64,000 bases of DNA from Cladocopium goreaui (GCA_947184155.2 CAMXCT020001727.1:62001-126000); one strand, 5' to 3'. Shown: positions 14,107 to 27,041, counted from the stretch's first letter. Notes: generated by a model not told the origin, from the sequence alone. Translations and numbers: made by a program.

Positions 14107-15980
14107 CTTCACTTTGCTGGGCGTGAAGCGCCACGGCGACCTTCTCTTTCGTTTCCTCCCAGACCTGCCGCGCCATCATGGCGTAGCTTGGGCCTGCTCT
14201 TCAAAACTTCGATGGGAATGGGCCAACACCTATTGTATATGACCATATTTAGGGGAATACCCATCCATTCGCCAGCTATTTGCAGGGTACCTAGACTTAG
14301 AGTTAGGTACCCGGGTTTTACCTTTAATCATATCAATCGTCACTCTCTAGAAACAACCACAAACGGATGAACATGATAAAATCAGCAAGGCTCTTTCCAG
14401 GAGAATCGGCCAAACGTGTGGGCAAGGGATGGCAGTTTGCAACTTTTACCCTTGACTTTCCAAGTAATTGCCAATCAATCAGGCTACTGTAACTAAATCA
14501 TATTAGATAACTAATCAACACAGCTAAATCATACTAGCTGAAAGTGACTCCCAAAAGTTCTTGTGATTACCCCCCAAACCTCCACAAAATCTTCCCGGCC
14601 TTCAGAAAAGGCTTCTGCCAAACCTTTTCTTCAGCGCCTCCACAGGCTACCTGGACGTCTAAGTTTGAAACATGCGTAAGTTCCTCGGGAGTGACCAACA
14701 TCATTAAACATACACATACATATACATAAGAAATCTTTCTTGCAAGAAACCAAACAACACAACTAAGGATTCTAATATATAGTTATATTGATATATATAT
14801 ATATACATAAAATACATATAATCTAAATAATATGTAATATGTAATGTAATATGTAATGTAATATGTAAACACACACATATATATATAATTATGTATATAT
14901 AAATAATACAATTAAATACATTCAAAATATATACACTCAAATGGCTGTAGTCGGAGTTGCATTCTTTCAATTTAACGTGTTTTCCGGGTAAATGTAACTA
15001 TCTCAATGATTTGAACTTTGAATTTGATGAGAGATCATTTTTCTCAAACCAGGGCAATTTTTTCCAGCCATGTCGACTGTTTACAATGAAGAATAGCTTA
15101 GGGAGGTCCAATTCGGAAGACTTGACAATACGACTCCGCGTGTGAGAAAAAACACAAGCACCGATCCTGCAGCGTGCTTGCTACGGGGACACTTGCTCAG
15201 TCAGGGCTAATGTGCTTGCTTGGGACAACGGGCTACGCAAAAGATGATTTTCCTGTTTTTTCTTTTTGTTTTCTCCGTTTTTGTTCCGTTTCTTTTGGGA
15301 AAAAAACGAGATGGCAACGTACCATTGAGAAAGCAACGTTGCAATGTTTATTGGTTTGTACAGATCCCGGACACTTCGTGCTTTCCCAAGGGGTGCATGC
15401 TATCTCCGAGGTTCGCCAAAAAAGATGGAAAATAAAACAATAAAAAAAACAAGCCGAGAAGGGACCCTGGGCTGAGGAAGCACCTTACCCTTGGGGAAAA
15501 TATAGGTTCAGGGGGCTGCATGGGGCTGCTTCACTTTAGTATTTGAACATTTTTCTTTGGTGGAATGGGAAAACAGGGCAAGAGTACGACTCTGCGGGTC
15601 AGGATGGCAGCTGACTCAATCATCCGAAGCAAGTTTGGAGAAAAATAAAAGAACAGATGGGGGTTGAAGTGAAGCGGTTAAAAGGGATTTAAACCAAAAC
15701 AGTTGAGATAGACACGTTTAATTGAGAGGGAGAAAACTTGCACCCACAGATCTTCGAAACACTATATAGAATATGAACTATATAATGTCTAGAATATAAC
15801 ATATATAATGATATACTGAAATATAGTATGCATTATATATATAATAAAATATCTAAAACCATCGCATGTGTGACTCAAGGCCACCTGGCTCTGACACCCC
15901 CCAAAAAAACCACAGATCACCTGGGACGCCACGTAGCGAAGCATATCCTGGCGATCCAACCGTTCCAACAAGGGATTCCC
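14107..15980 (-). CDS. Unidentified protein, three phase-linked exons
   Basis: Exons 15980-15921 (GNPLLERLDRQDMLRYVASQ), 14650-14580 (VACGGAEEKVWQKPFLKAGK then ILW) and 14186-14107 (YAMMARQVWEETKEKVAVAL then HAQQSE) join in phase on the minus strand. Acceptors are AAG/G, CCAG/G and AAG/C, and all three donors are GT. The joined segment looks alpha-helical, charged and soluble. I know no family for it. It probably continues in both directions; candidate neighbours are the exons at 17.5 kb and 12.7 kb. Confidence 0.6.
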
Positions 15981-16194
15981 CTTGGAAACTCAACTGGGTC
16001 TGGCTCAAAAACTTCATCTTTTGGGGTGTAAATTCTCTGGATTTCAGGAAGTTGAACTCTGATAGCAAAACATGACCAAAATTCCACCAACAAAAATCAT
16101 AATCAATATGATCCCTCGTAGGAAATGTATGGAAATGTGATTCCCAGCAGGAGATACTTCTTGCTTGTAGCCCGATACTAGGCAATGGGTAAGA

Positions 16195-16345
16195 AGTTTC
16201 TTAGATGGGCAATCCGATTAGCTAACTAGTTAGGAAGTGGTGGAAATAGGTGGGTTATTAACCCACTATATCATATCACTATATTCCAATGAAAATCAAT
16301 TTTCTAACTAGTCAATTAACTCCATGGGCCCATCTAACTATCAAC
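16195..16345. repeat. Dispersed repeat containing gggttattaacccactatat
   Basis: Shares the order 'wggttmttaacccrctatatc ... ccaattttcaaatccat' with segments at about 27,165-27,275 and 39,170-39,300. The latter two also share a cagagag(c/t)gcacagcat block and end near ctgaaag. The family is unidentified. Confidence 0.6.
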
Positions 16346-17434
16346 TCCCCAAAAGGATGGATATAATCATCAGCATATTGTGCATCCTGACCACAGCTAG
16401 GAAGATGCACGGCTTGCACCATGGACTCCACCAGCAATAGCAAAGGCCAAAGGTATAATCAGGCCTTCCCGCGTTTTTCCTAATATTCAATACCCGCCAT
16501 AAACCCTGGTTTTAGTGTTGATTCTGTTCAATTTTGGGGGATCAGTCATGAGGGTATTTGCTGTCAGGGGGATGGGATATTGGGTTTGCTGCTCTTCCGG
16601 GATCCTTGCCTATTTTGGCGATTAACACCAGCTAGGCCCCTAGGCAGCCGATTGTTTGAAACCATTACCCTGCATTTCCAAGCATATATGTTCCAATTAG
16701 GTCAGTAATGACGCATTTCTTCCATTGCTTAAGTAATGATTCAAGCAATGTTGTCCTGCCCCTTGGTTTGGATAATCCAATGCAGGTTCCAACTCCATCA
16801 TTCACTCACAACATATCGCTTAAACACGTTATTTAAACAATGCAGAAAGAGACTGAGATATCCAACATCTCAATCCCAACCACCAACCAATCCTGAATTA
16901 TCTGGGCAAAACCAACACGTGAGCACTGTCAAACAATTTGGTCGGAAAATGGGGATTCCCAAGTTCATGGGAATGATGTATGTATGATGTATGTGTATCT
17001 ATAGGGTGGGGTAACCCCTGTAATCATAAACCGACACTCATGTATCAATTGTATCATCTTATGTTTGGTGGTTGATATCCTGATAAATGAGGGATCTTTC
17101 CCCACCCAATGGCTAATTGACTCTATCTCATCTTTGACTGTAAACAAACACACGCGCATCAAATACAAAAGGCTGATCAATGAAGAGTATATCCATATAT
17201 GTATAAATCACCGTTTAAATTACTAATGACTACTAACAATCTATATAAATCTTAGATCAAAACATCCTGATTAATAAAGGAGTATACTGGTGATATCCAT
17301 ATTTACAATTAATCATCATTAAAATCATTGTATAACATGAATAATCCCTATATAACATTTGAATATTATATCCATTAAGTAATTGAAAATCCTAAATCAT
17401 CCTTCCTACCCAGTGGTTAAATAGCTTAAATCAC

Positions 17435-18783
17435 CGTTCGAGCCACCCGATGCACGGCCAGCTTTTCGGCCGCGTCCACTTCCTGCGGTGAAATTGGCGT
17501 CCAGTACCGGTTGAATATCAGATCAATCCGCATAAATATGTAAATATATAAACATATCTCTTATACAAATCACGCACGAACATATATATATATATATATA
17601 CACATAATTAAATATGTGCATATACATAAAATATATATATATATATATATAATGTATACATGTGCAAAAATAAATATACATATGCATATATCCATTTGTT
17701 TACATATATACATATACATATATACATATGTGCATATTACATTAAAGCAATTCAAAACAAAAACATATGCAAATATTTTTTTTTTTACATGCCTATGTTG
17801 AGCGGATAAGCTGCACACATGCCTTTAAAGACACATATGAAAAACATTGTTAAAACATATAGTGCTGAGATTTGGCGGGATTTCATATTTCCCGCCCTAC
17901 AGAATTATACATAAATACATACACACCCTCTCACCTATTTTACTCAGCATCATTGTAATTTTGGCAAAACCAGGGCGAAAACATGCCACATAATAGATCG
18001 ATAGATATCCAACATACACATGGATTTGCAAACATCCATGTAATATAATACATACACATGGGTTTGCAAATATCAATTTAATTTTATATAATTTAAGCAG
18101 TAGCCAATCCAAATGAGGCTTCAAAGAATACATATGCGAACAGCAAGACACAATGGTGGAAATAGAGACTTGGCCCCAAATTTTCCATATGCAAATCATC
18201 AGGTATGTCATCAAAATTTATACAAGCAGCAAATTCCCCAGCCAACCCAATCACCATCGCAGACTGGTCAAGTATCGTCAGACGTTTTGTTTGTGATCTT
18301 TGAAGAATTGAACTCAACGCAAATGGGCTACAACATGCTATGGGACCCTGGTGGCCGAGTCAGCGTCCTTTTAAACATGGATAAACTGTGATCAACTGGG
18401 ATTGTCATCAAATTTCATCCCTGTTCGGAAAATAACATACAGCAGAAGGCCAAACAAGGTTCTGAGCGGACTCGTTCACAATGCAAATGGTAGAAGTGCT
18501 GGCCCGCTTGCTATGGGTGCATCACACTGGGCATGAGCCACGCCGCGCCCAAACGCCCAAACGTCCAAACGTGTCTTCACAATATGATCAATTATCAATA
18601 ACATCAATAATGACAAAAATGGTTCCCCTATGAGCGAGCGTCAAAATTCCCGTTGATTTTGCTGGAACAGTTTCTTGGGACCACAGGTAAAATACATGGT
18701 CGGCTCCTCTGGGTCGTTTCCAGTCAGCCAGGCGCCAACGCTGGTCTTCTTCAAACTCTCCGCGGAAAAGATCAGCAACGGAC
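17435..18783 (-). CDS. Two unidentified minus-strand exons
   Basis: Exon 18783-18707 (acceptor GCCAAG, GA donor) reads SVADLFRGEFEEDQRWRLAD then WKRPR. Exon 17482-17435 (acceptor CCGCAG, GT donor) reads EVDAAEKLAVHRVART; alternatively it is terminal, ending TVI and a TAA stop at about 17,426. Both have high third-position GC and typical splice context. Their phases (ends 1, starts 0) do not join directly, so an exon lies between them or they belong to different genes. No family recognised. Confidence 0.5.
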
Positions 18784-19017
18784 CTTGGCTGAATCACCAT
18801 CACAAGGATCATCGTCGACATCACCATCATATTCCTAAACAAACTAGTAAAGTAAACACTTGAGGCCGGGGGTGGATGACGAAAGCTAGCGGGGTAGGAG
18901 AAAGAAGGAAGGGAAGAGGTGAGTTGCGGAGGGACTGTCATCATCGTGTCGCGGCATTGTTCGTCCCAACGAGGATGCAACAATGATATATGATATATAA
19001 CAATGATATATATGGGG

Positions 19018-19135
19018 GAGGGGGCAGGCGGGGCCCTTTCGCGTGAAAAAGCACGTGATGTCCTTGGGGAGCCCCGGAATACTTGCTAAAGCAAGAAGAC
19101 TCTAGCGAGCTGACGCTAGCTTTCGTGATAATGCC
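19018..19135. repeat. Left copy of a ~110-bp direct repeat flanking the GAT tract
   Basis: Contains ttcgcgtgaaaaagcacgtg, then atacttgctaaagcaagaag and agctgacgctagctttcg. A near-identical copy lies at 19,592-19,702. Two internal hairpins are visible: cttgctaaagcaag and agctgacgctagct. Confidence 0.85.
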
Positions 19136-19169
19136 AATAATTGCCAATAATGATAAATTGTAATTGATT

Positions 19170-19590
19170 AACGATGATGGTGATGATGATGATGATGATG
19201 ATGACGATGACGAGGACGATGACGATGACGAGGACAAGGACGAGGACGAGGACGATGACGATGACGATGATGATGATGATGATGATGGATGATGATGATG
19301 ATGATAATGATGATGATGATGGTGATGATGACGATGACGAGGACGATGGCGAGGACGATGACAATGATGATGATGATGGTGATGATGATGATGATGACGA
19401 TGATGACGATGATGATGATAACGATGATGATGACGATGATGATGGCGGTGATGGTGGTGATGATGATGATGATGACGACGACGATGACGACGACGATGAC
19501 GAGGACGATGGCGAGGACGATGGCGATGATGATGATGATGATGATGACGATGATGATGACGATGATGATGATGATGGTGGTGATGGTGGT
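19170..19590. repeat. GAT/GAC trinucleotide microsatellite
   Basis: About 140 triplets, mainly gat with gac, gag and ggt interruptions. Asp-, Met- or Ile-rich open frames across it are artefacts of the triplet. Confidence 0.95.
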
Positions 19591-19591
19591 G

Positions 19592-19702
19592 GCGGGCGGG
19601 TCCCCCCCTTTCGCGTGAAAAATCACGTGATGTCCTTGAGCAGCCTCCGGAATACTTGCTAAAGCAAGAAGACTCCAGCTAGCTGACGCTAGCTTTCGTG
19701 AT
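19592..19702. repeat. Right copy of the ~110-bp direct repeat flanking the GAT tract
   Basis: Same order of blocks as the left copy: ttcgcgtgaaaaatcacgtg, atacttgctaaagcaagaag, agctgacgctagctttcg. Small differences show that the copies have diverged. Confidence 0.85.
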
Positions 19703-19873
19703 TACTACTCAACATGCTGACCATCAACATGCTGACCATCATCAACATCAGTAGCAGCAGCATTTCCAACATCATTTGAATTCATTTGACACTTCTCAAA
19801 TGCACTGGCAGCCATGACCCCATGTCAGCCTCCCAGCCAAGCGGCAGAGAAGCTTCTCACCAACCAGTTTCAG

Positions 19874-19938
19874 GCGGGTGGTCATCGGGACACACTGGGC
19901 TAATGCCTACGACCCCGGCAACCCTTTCGACCCAATGG
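19874..19938 (+). CDS. Candidate plus-strand exon
   Basis: After a pyrimidine-rich acceptor (GTTTCAG) the plus strand reads RVVIGTHWANAYDPGNPFDP then M, and stops at a GC donor. Third-position GC in this frame is clearly higher than in the reverse frames (17 of 22 against 18 of 34). It is the only good plus-strand exon candidate among minus-strand genes, so it may belong to a separate gene on the opposite strand. Function unknown. Confidence 0.35.
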
Positions 19939-20937
19939 GCTGTAGCCTCTGTTGACACACAAAGGAGGCCTCAAAACGCATCAAACATCCGGGAGTGTAG
20001 CAAGCAATTAGGGCATACCGGCATACCCCATCCAGTAGCATGGCTACATCATTTAAGGTCTTATTCCGCTATATTCCTTGGGAATGCCAGGTGTTCCTTC
20101 AGAATACCAGGGGGTCAGGTCGGACCAAGGCAAACCATCCGCTTTCCCCAAGCCTCATCCACAAATAGCCGGTTTGTGAGTTGAATCCTGGGCACAATGA
20201 TCACAATGCCGTGCGGGCACGCGACATGGCGTTGGTAGACTTAGACCCTTAAACTAGCCCAATTTCCGTAACATAAATTTTCATAAATCGTCCCAATGAG
20301 GGATCCAAAATGAATAGATATAATAGATGAACAGATCGAATACTCAACGAGGGGTTCTTAGCGAGGTTTTGAGGGGGAAGGGATTGCCATGGTTCATCAT
20401 CCATGAAGTAACACACCATGATAAATTTGGATAGTGAACCCTCCAATCCACACCGCTGATTTCTGAAAAAACATGCGTGCAACTTGGAGGTTCCGGCGCT
20501 GATAGCGGACGCGTTGTTTTTTTACATTGACCACTGAATTCTATTGGGACAAATATTCTGCAAACCTGGATTTGGAAAACGGGGTTTGCACACAGTGTTT
20601 CGTGCTCTTGTTTTTCTCTCTTCATGGGTCTCAATGTTTGCGTTTGTTAACTTTAGCTGCCAGTTTGTTTAGACTTCCAACCACAACGATAGGCGAAGGA
20701 CCACACATATGTTTTTGGATTCATTGAGAATCCTTTTTGGTCACCTTGTCTTTGCTACCCAGGGAGAAGGGCGCACAGCGATCAGTTGGCGCCAGATCTG
20801 GTCAAGCAACTGTGTTCCACTGATACGATTTTTTTCTCACTTTGGTCTTGCGAGTGAACTCAATCTGGTAGTGAGTGACATTGTGGAAGCACAGGCGATG
20901 TCTTTTGCGCTGAAAATAGAAACACGATTCAAACAAC
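19939..20937. other. Spacer, no supported gene
   Basis: Contains only weak candidates, such as a plus-strand GTTCCGGCGCTGATAGCGGA island at 20,489 (VPALIADALF) preceded by TTGGAG. No gene can be supported. Confidence 0.5.
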
Positions 20938-21292
20938 TAGAGACATGTTACACAGTAGCATCAAGAGCGTGTGGCAAGCGACAAGAGACATGTTACAGTT
21001 ACAGCGTGGCATCAAGAGCGTGTGGCAAGTGACAAGAGAAGTGATACGGCGTAGCATCAAGAGCCTGTGGCAAGTGACAAGAGAGATGTCACAGCGTAAC
21101 ATCAAGAGCGTATGGCAAGTGACAAGGGACATGTTACAGCGTAGCATCAAGAGCGTGTGGCAAGTGACAAGAGAAGTGATACAGCGTAGCATCAAGAGCA
21201 TGTGGCAAGTGACAAGAGAAGTGATACAGCGTAGCATCAAGAGCGTGTGGCAAGTGACAAAAGACATGTTACAGCGAAGTATCAAGAGCTTG
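20938..21292. repeat. 45-bp minisatellite, 8 copies
   Basis: The unit is about gcatcaagagcgtgtggcaa plus gtgacaagagacatgttacagcgta variants. Spacing is 45 bp except for one 51-bp first unit. Because 45 is a multiple of three, a 15-residue repeat (SIKSVWQVTREVIQR) is open on plus and a Cys/Leu/Thr-rich repeat on minus. No splice or start context supports translation. Confidence 0.9.
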
Positions 21293-21729
21293 AGGCGTTA
21301 CGGAGTTGTGGCCCACTTGTCCACCCCCACTCCACCCAGTTGCCCAAGAAAATCAGACTATCCTTCGTGCACAACTTCTAACTGACGTGCACACCTTCTA
21401 ACTGATGCGCACAACTTCTAACTGACAGGCAATGCGGAAGCAAAAAAAGCAGGAAAAACTGCGGGTCCGTTAACAGCGCCGGTAGCTGCAACAAACATAT
21501 TGAAAATCCAATTTTGCCAGAAGCACATCCACAACCAAGGCACCCCCCAAAAAGCAGCGTCCATGTTTTTGATTGCTGTTCAGCCAGCCCTCCGCACTGC
21601 GGTGATCCCCCAATGATAGTCTGGTTATGTAGGATTCACCCTTTTAAACGTGGTTGTTGGTTAATAATCTCCAACATACCCAACCAGTGGGGTAGCTGAG
21701 TGCCCTTGATTCTTCAGGCTGCGAGCCAG

Positions 21730-22197
21730 GTCGCTTGTCATGGATGTTGGGCGTAGGCAACTTGCCAGCTCCTCCGTCCCACTTGAAGCCTGGAGACTCC
21801 TGGTACCGCCCGAGTCGAGCTGCAAGCTGTCGAATGCCAGCAGGTGGACAGGTGGAATCATCACAATCATCACAATCATCACGATAATAATCATCATCAC
21901 CACCATCATCAGCAGCATCATCATGATCATAATCAGCAGCCTTAGCCTCATCGTCATCGTCATCGTCATCGTCATCATCATCATCATCATCGATCATCAT
22001 CATCATCATCAGCAGCAGCAGCAACATCATCATTATCATCATCACCAACATCATCATCATCATCAGCATCATCATCATCATGATGATCATCAGCAGCAGC
22101 ATCATCATCAGCATCATCAGCATCATCACCATCATCATCAACATCATCATCATCGTCATCATCTTCATGGTCATCGCCATCGTCATCGTCAGCGTCG

Positions 22198-22229
<32 letters not shown>

Positions 22230-25200
22230 AGCATCCTCTTCCTCCTCATCATCATCATGATAAAAAAACGCCATCATCATCGTCATCATCATCGTCATCA
22301 TCATCGTCATCATCATCATCATACTCATCACCATCACCATCACCATCATCATCATCATCGTCGTCGTCATCATCATCATCATCCTCATCATCATCATCCT
22401 CATCATCCTCATCATCATCATCATCATCACCATCATCATCAGCAGCAGCATCGTTGACAGCAACAGCAGCAAGAAATGGCAACACCAACACAAAAGGCAT
22501 GGCTTGGCTAGCCTGACATACTCAGCAAGAACACATTGCTGGAAACACGATGTACATGATTAAATTACACCATTACATTCCTCAACTGACGGCAGAACAC
22601 CATGAACAACCATCAGTCTACCTATCTTCCCAAGATCTACTGAGCCCTGCCAGCCCGCAGGAATGGCCCTGGAACCGCAGCCTCCCAAATGAACTGTTCC
22701 GCACGCTTCTTGAAGCCCATCTCCCACTCACGCTCCTTCCAAGCCACAGGAAGCGGATAAAATGGAGAAAGGATCACTGAAATTACTGGATCCTCAATTT
22801 TATGATTTTCCAACCAAAGTAGCCGACACTAAAGAAACGAACGTAGTTGAAGGATGTGATCACGGCATTGCCTGCATCACTACTAAAATCCTGGCGTTGA
22901 CAACGTGATACCCATCGCCATTGCTTGCAATACTGGATAAGCGCACGGCAAAGAAGCTGAAGCTGATGATCACTGATGGGTTACGGCAAGGAACAACTTC
23001 ATGTTCATTTTCCTTGGCACGGACCGTCCGTGTTCAATCAATCTGCCAGATTGTGTTGATCCAAGGTGGACAATAATTACAACATACTGCCTTTTTATCC
23101 AAGGCTGGACAGTGACAGTGCTTTCAAGAGAACTTGGTGACAAAGGACAATGTGGGGCAAATGCGCTTCCACCAGCGCACCATCATCATCATTTTTCGGC
23201 TCAAAAGATCAAAATCTGTGGAAACCGTTGAAACATATAGAACATATCCACAAAGTCCATACATATCGTTCTTGAACAAATTCATACATTGCAACGACCA
23301 AGGCCCAAAGAAGCGGCAGTCTCCCAGCCCCAAAAAAGTGGTTTCCCCTCCATCTTCAGCCGCTCCTTGGTGTCCACCTGCAGATTGCTCTCCAAACACC
23401 AGAGGCGGTTCCAACGAAAGGCTTCGTTCTTCATACCCGGCTTCCCTTGCCTGGTACCAGGCTGGTTGAAGGGAGCGACTTTCATTAATCCTCCGGAAAA
23501 AGATGCACATAATTCAAAGTTGACCATAGCCAGGATTTATTCCCCGATCAAAAACATCAATTCAAAAGCTTTGACGCTCTTGTGGTATGTGTCTTTTCCC
23601 TCAGGCCAATTCTACTGCTGGCACCAAGGCACCCCAGGACTTCAGCGTCCTCGCGATCAACATACTCGAAGGCCTGTGAGCGCGTGCAGCGCGCAGTGCA
23701 ATGCTGAAATCGCGCAGAACAACGGAGGAAAACGCTGGAACTTTAGGATGTAACTAAGATGTTGACGCTGTCCGAAGCCCCAAAGGAGGAAAACAAACAA
23801 CAATGAAGAACATATTGCCCTCTAGCAATCAAACATGGCAATGGAACATCCCTCATATTGATGATCTGCATGGATGTGCCACGTTTGATTACTGTTATAA
23901 CTCATTATAGCCACCATCTTCCAAGTTGTGGAGCGAAGGTTGATTCCCTCCCAGTGAATCTTGCCTTCCATGGCGCCGAATCGGGATTCCGTGGATATTC
24001 ATCTTTCACCCACCTGGGAATCCGAATCGGGATCCGGAGACCGAAAAGATCATGTCTGGGATGAGGATAGCATGACCATCCAGCTGATCTAAGCCCTGGA
24101 AGAAGGATGGAAGGATGGAATGACAAGTGAATTGATGATCCTAAAAATAGGACACCTGGCAGCAGAAAAAAACAAGATAAATCATCTGAACCAGGGATCT
24201 GAAAATGGCATCCACAGCCACAGCCATAAAAAGACAATCTGCCCCCAGCCCCATGCTTCCAAGCTTGGTCACAACATGTCACAACAAGCGGCAAATGTCT
24301 GAGCTTAGCTGATAAACGCCAGGTGACTGAGATTCCAATCAGCAAGAATACGTCAGTAGAATTTTTCAAGGTGTTGGAGCTGCAAAACAAACTTTTTGAG
24401 TAAGTGGGGAGCCTCAGATCATCCCAGTGACACAGCCAAGGAACACAGATCCAGCCCAGCAAGTCTTGCGCGGCTTGGGCCCTCGAAAGCCCAAAACGCG
24501 CAGGTTCTCCAAGCGCTCCGAGAGGGAGCCGCTTTCTAAGGCCTTGTGGATGTGGGACATGGGCAAATGCTGCGAAAATGCTTTGGAAAACAAGTCTGCC
24601 TGCATCTACGGCATCTTCACATAGCTAGGTGTCAAAAGCAATTCCCAGAGAAGCAGCACATGTCTTTCCACGTGTTTATGGAACAGTTTGGAGATGTTTG
24701 GAGTGTATTTCATCGTCCTTATTCCATACAAGTTGATACTGCAAATGCAATCAAAATTTTGGGTATATGATGATGATTCCAAAATCATATTTAAAATACC
24801 CAAAAACATATGATAAGTATAAGATTGTATAAATACTAATATTAATTTTGGGATAGTTACCCCTTAATCCCCTTATATACATCCCCTAACCATCATCTTT
24901 GGTGAGTTTTTTCGGTCAACCCTCCCACCTTCGCCACTTCTTCCCACGCCGGGAGCGTGGCGTTTCGCTTCGCCTGAGATGGAATCGCAGCATCACCTGC
25001 CTATTGAAATCTTTGCCACCCATGACCCTAAAACATCCATGATGACTCAGGCCTCTCAGGCCTCATGTTGAATATCAACAGGTACAACATACTGGGATTT
25101 CAGAAGGCCATGAGCTAGCCCCTATTTTGCAACAGTACTGGCTGCATGTTTGTCTGGCAATGCGGGCCAAACATAGACTGACTTGAAACTTCAGATGAAT

Positions 25201-27041
25201 GTATAAACATCTTCTGGGTTGGACACATGTGTCATGATCGAATCATTGTATCATCATGATATCAGCGAATTGTACCGTTGAAGTGTTCTGAATATCCAAA
25301 TTTATCCCCTTTTCTGGAAACATTGGAGAACCCATTTCTGGAGAATCCATTGGGGTCACGGGTCACTATGGGTTTCTCTGAAAATAGGATACCACCTAAT
25401 TTGATAGTTTATCAGTTTTATTTCCCAATTTTATGGGTATTACTTTACCCCCAGCTTCCAACAAATCGAAACATGAGATTGTTGGTTAGAAGTTTAAAGT
25501 CATCATTCAATAGTTTCCAGAAAAAAAGGGTTCTCCTAATATCCCCGATGATTTTCAATTTTGAGATCAGTCAAATACCCCCTATCATCCCGAGATCCCA
25601 CCCTGGGCTCCCACCGGCGACACGCTGGCCAACACTCCGAAGACCATGCCACGATGTCCAAGAAGACAATGCTGTGGCGCCCCGGCGATGCCCGGCTTCC
25701 CGGGGGATGGGTTTCAAGGAAAATTCAAAAAAAGGTTGCCAAAAAAGTAACCATTTAAGGTTTTAGTTGAAAGATCAATATGAACCGCTTTGACTTTCTC
25801 AATGCGAGCTTGTTTTTTTTTTGCCTATAGCTTGATTTTGTATTCAATTACCGTACAGTATTGCAACATGGCACTGTTTGGCGGGAAACATCTATTTATT
25901 CGTGAATTTTCAGACCTGGTCCAGCTCGGATCCCAAATTTCACTGGTCAGATCTTTCTCCAAGCTGGCCTTTGAGACTTGGTATAACTTGGTGAGGCTTA
26001 CACTTTCACTTAACGAACGAGTTAGAACAGTTAGAACCCTGCCGCTCCATGCATCTGCAAGATGATCCCTTATGATCCTCCCGGCTTTGTTTTGCTCCGT
26101 GCGCGTAGCAAAAACTTTTTGCCTCAAAGGTGATAAAAAGTATTATCCAATATAAAAACACATAGAAACACTATGGTTGGTGATGGTTTCAGCCCATTTC
26201 CAAAAACATGGGTGCGAACAACGGACACACGTCCCAAGATCTAGCAAGTGCTCAGCCGCAGCCCTACTGTCCCTGCAAAGTGCCAGTGCGTACCAGCAAA
26301 TACTTCAAGAGGTCGGGCTGACGGTTTTCAAGCCGATTTAGGTGCGCCAGCCTCAGTGTCTTGGTGAAGTTCCCATCACAATCATCACATGAGGCACGAT
26401 GACAGAGTGCCATCCCACTCACCCACTCCACCTCAAATCTATGCAAACATTACAGCAATCAGTAATTAGCAAAAGAACATACTTTTATAAAATCATTTGG
26501 CAACTGCCTTCTCAGAAATGAAATCTTAATTCTCTTCTGGGTTCAAATAAGATGTGATCTTTCCCATGCCCGGATATACAGTACAATCATTCCAGCTTTA
26601 ATTATGCCATTTCTACGCCTAGTTGCATGAGCAAGGGTGCAATCATCACGTTCCAAAGTGCACGACATCTCTTCTCCTCAGAGCCAATGGGCCAATGCAC
26701 AGTAACATTTTCAATGCGCAACAAAAACGAACGACATTTCCATTGATTGACTTGACTGACTTGAACCTGTAGAACCTGTAGGAACATCTTCAGGCCGCAT
26801 CAACATTGCATCATCTATAGGACAATGTCTTTATTTTTCACCTCCAGACTTGTTCGCGAAACGATCTCCAACAAATCCTGTCCTAAACTGCTGGAAACAA
26901 CGGCCCTTTATGTCAAGCGGCCACAGGTTTTAGCTTGTGAGCGTCGCCCTCTTTCATCATCAAGGCCTGCCCACCAGGGGAAAACTTGCACCGGGCCCAG
27001 CAATGGCTGTGCAATTTTGGTGCAACCCCAAGCGCAACTAC
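21730..27041 (-). CDS. Unidentified protein, minus-strand exon series
   Basis: I do not recognise this protein. Successive exons: 27041-26967 (tentative), about 26760-26608 (tentative), 26431-26272, 26114-26038, 24973-24929, 24599-about 24470, 23673-23633, 23450-23351, 22735-22682 and 21799-about 21730. Phases fit at all junctions I could test. Readable segments include FTKTLRLAHLNRLENRQPDL, FATRTEQNKAGRIIRDHLAD, AKRNATLPAWEEVAK, ADLFSKAFSQHLPMSHIHKA, AFEYVDREDAEVLG, AFRWNRLWCLESNLQVDTKE, EREWEMGFKKRAEQFIWE and ESPGFKWDGGAGKLPTPNIH. The product is basic and rich in Trp. Donors are GT, GC and GA. The two rightmost exons have ordinary third-position GC and are weaker. It starts somewhere below the 14-3-3 stop at 28.9 kb. 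It may continue left into the exons at 18.8-9 kb, but phase was not traced across the repeats at 19-22.5 kb. Confidence 0.6.
21853..22455. repeat. ATC/CAG trinucleotide microsatellite
   Basis: About 200 triplets, chiefly atc on the plus strand with cag and cgt runs. It separates the exon at 21.8 kb from that at 22.7 kb. His-, Ser- and Met-rich frames here are low-complexity artefacts. Confidence 0.95.
25000..26037. other. Intron with an ambiguous GC-rich island at 25,590-25,740
   Basis: The island is open in several frames on both strands: plus PPWAPTGDTLANTPKTMP, minus RHSIVFLDIVAWSSECW and minus IAGAPQHCLLGHRGMVFG. Third-position GC does not discriminate. It may hold one exon, but strand and frame cannot be decided. 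Confidence 0.4.

Noticed and set aside
19174-22516. Long Asp-, His-, Met-, Ile- or Ser-rich open frames on both strands
   Set aside because: They simply translate the GAT and ATC triplet tracts in different frames.
24470-24599. ADLFSKAF considered as the end of a copia-type RNase H
   Set aside because: No reverse transcriptase or RNase H motifs nearby, and the segment fits in phase with the surrounding minus-strand exons.
25590-25740. IVFLDIVAW resembling a nucleotidyl-cyclase DIVGF motif
   Set aside because: Only nine residues match, other frames are equally open, and no neighbouring cyclase exons were found.
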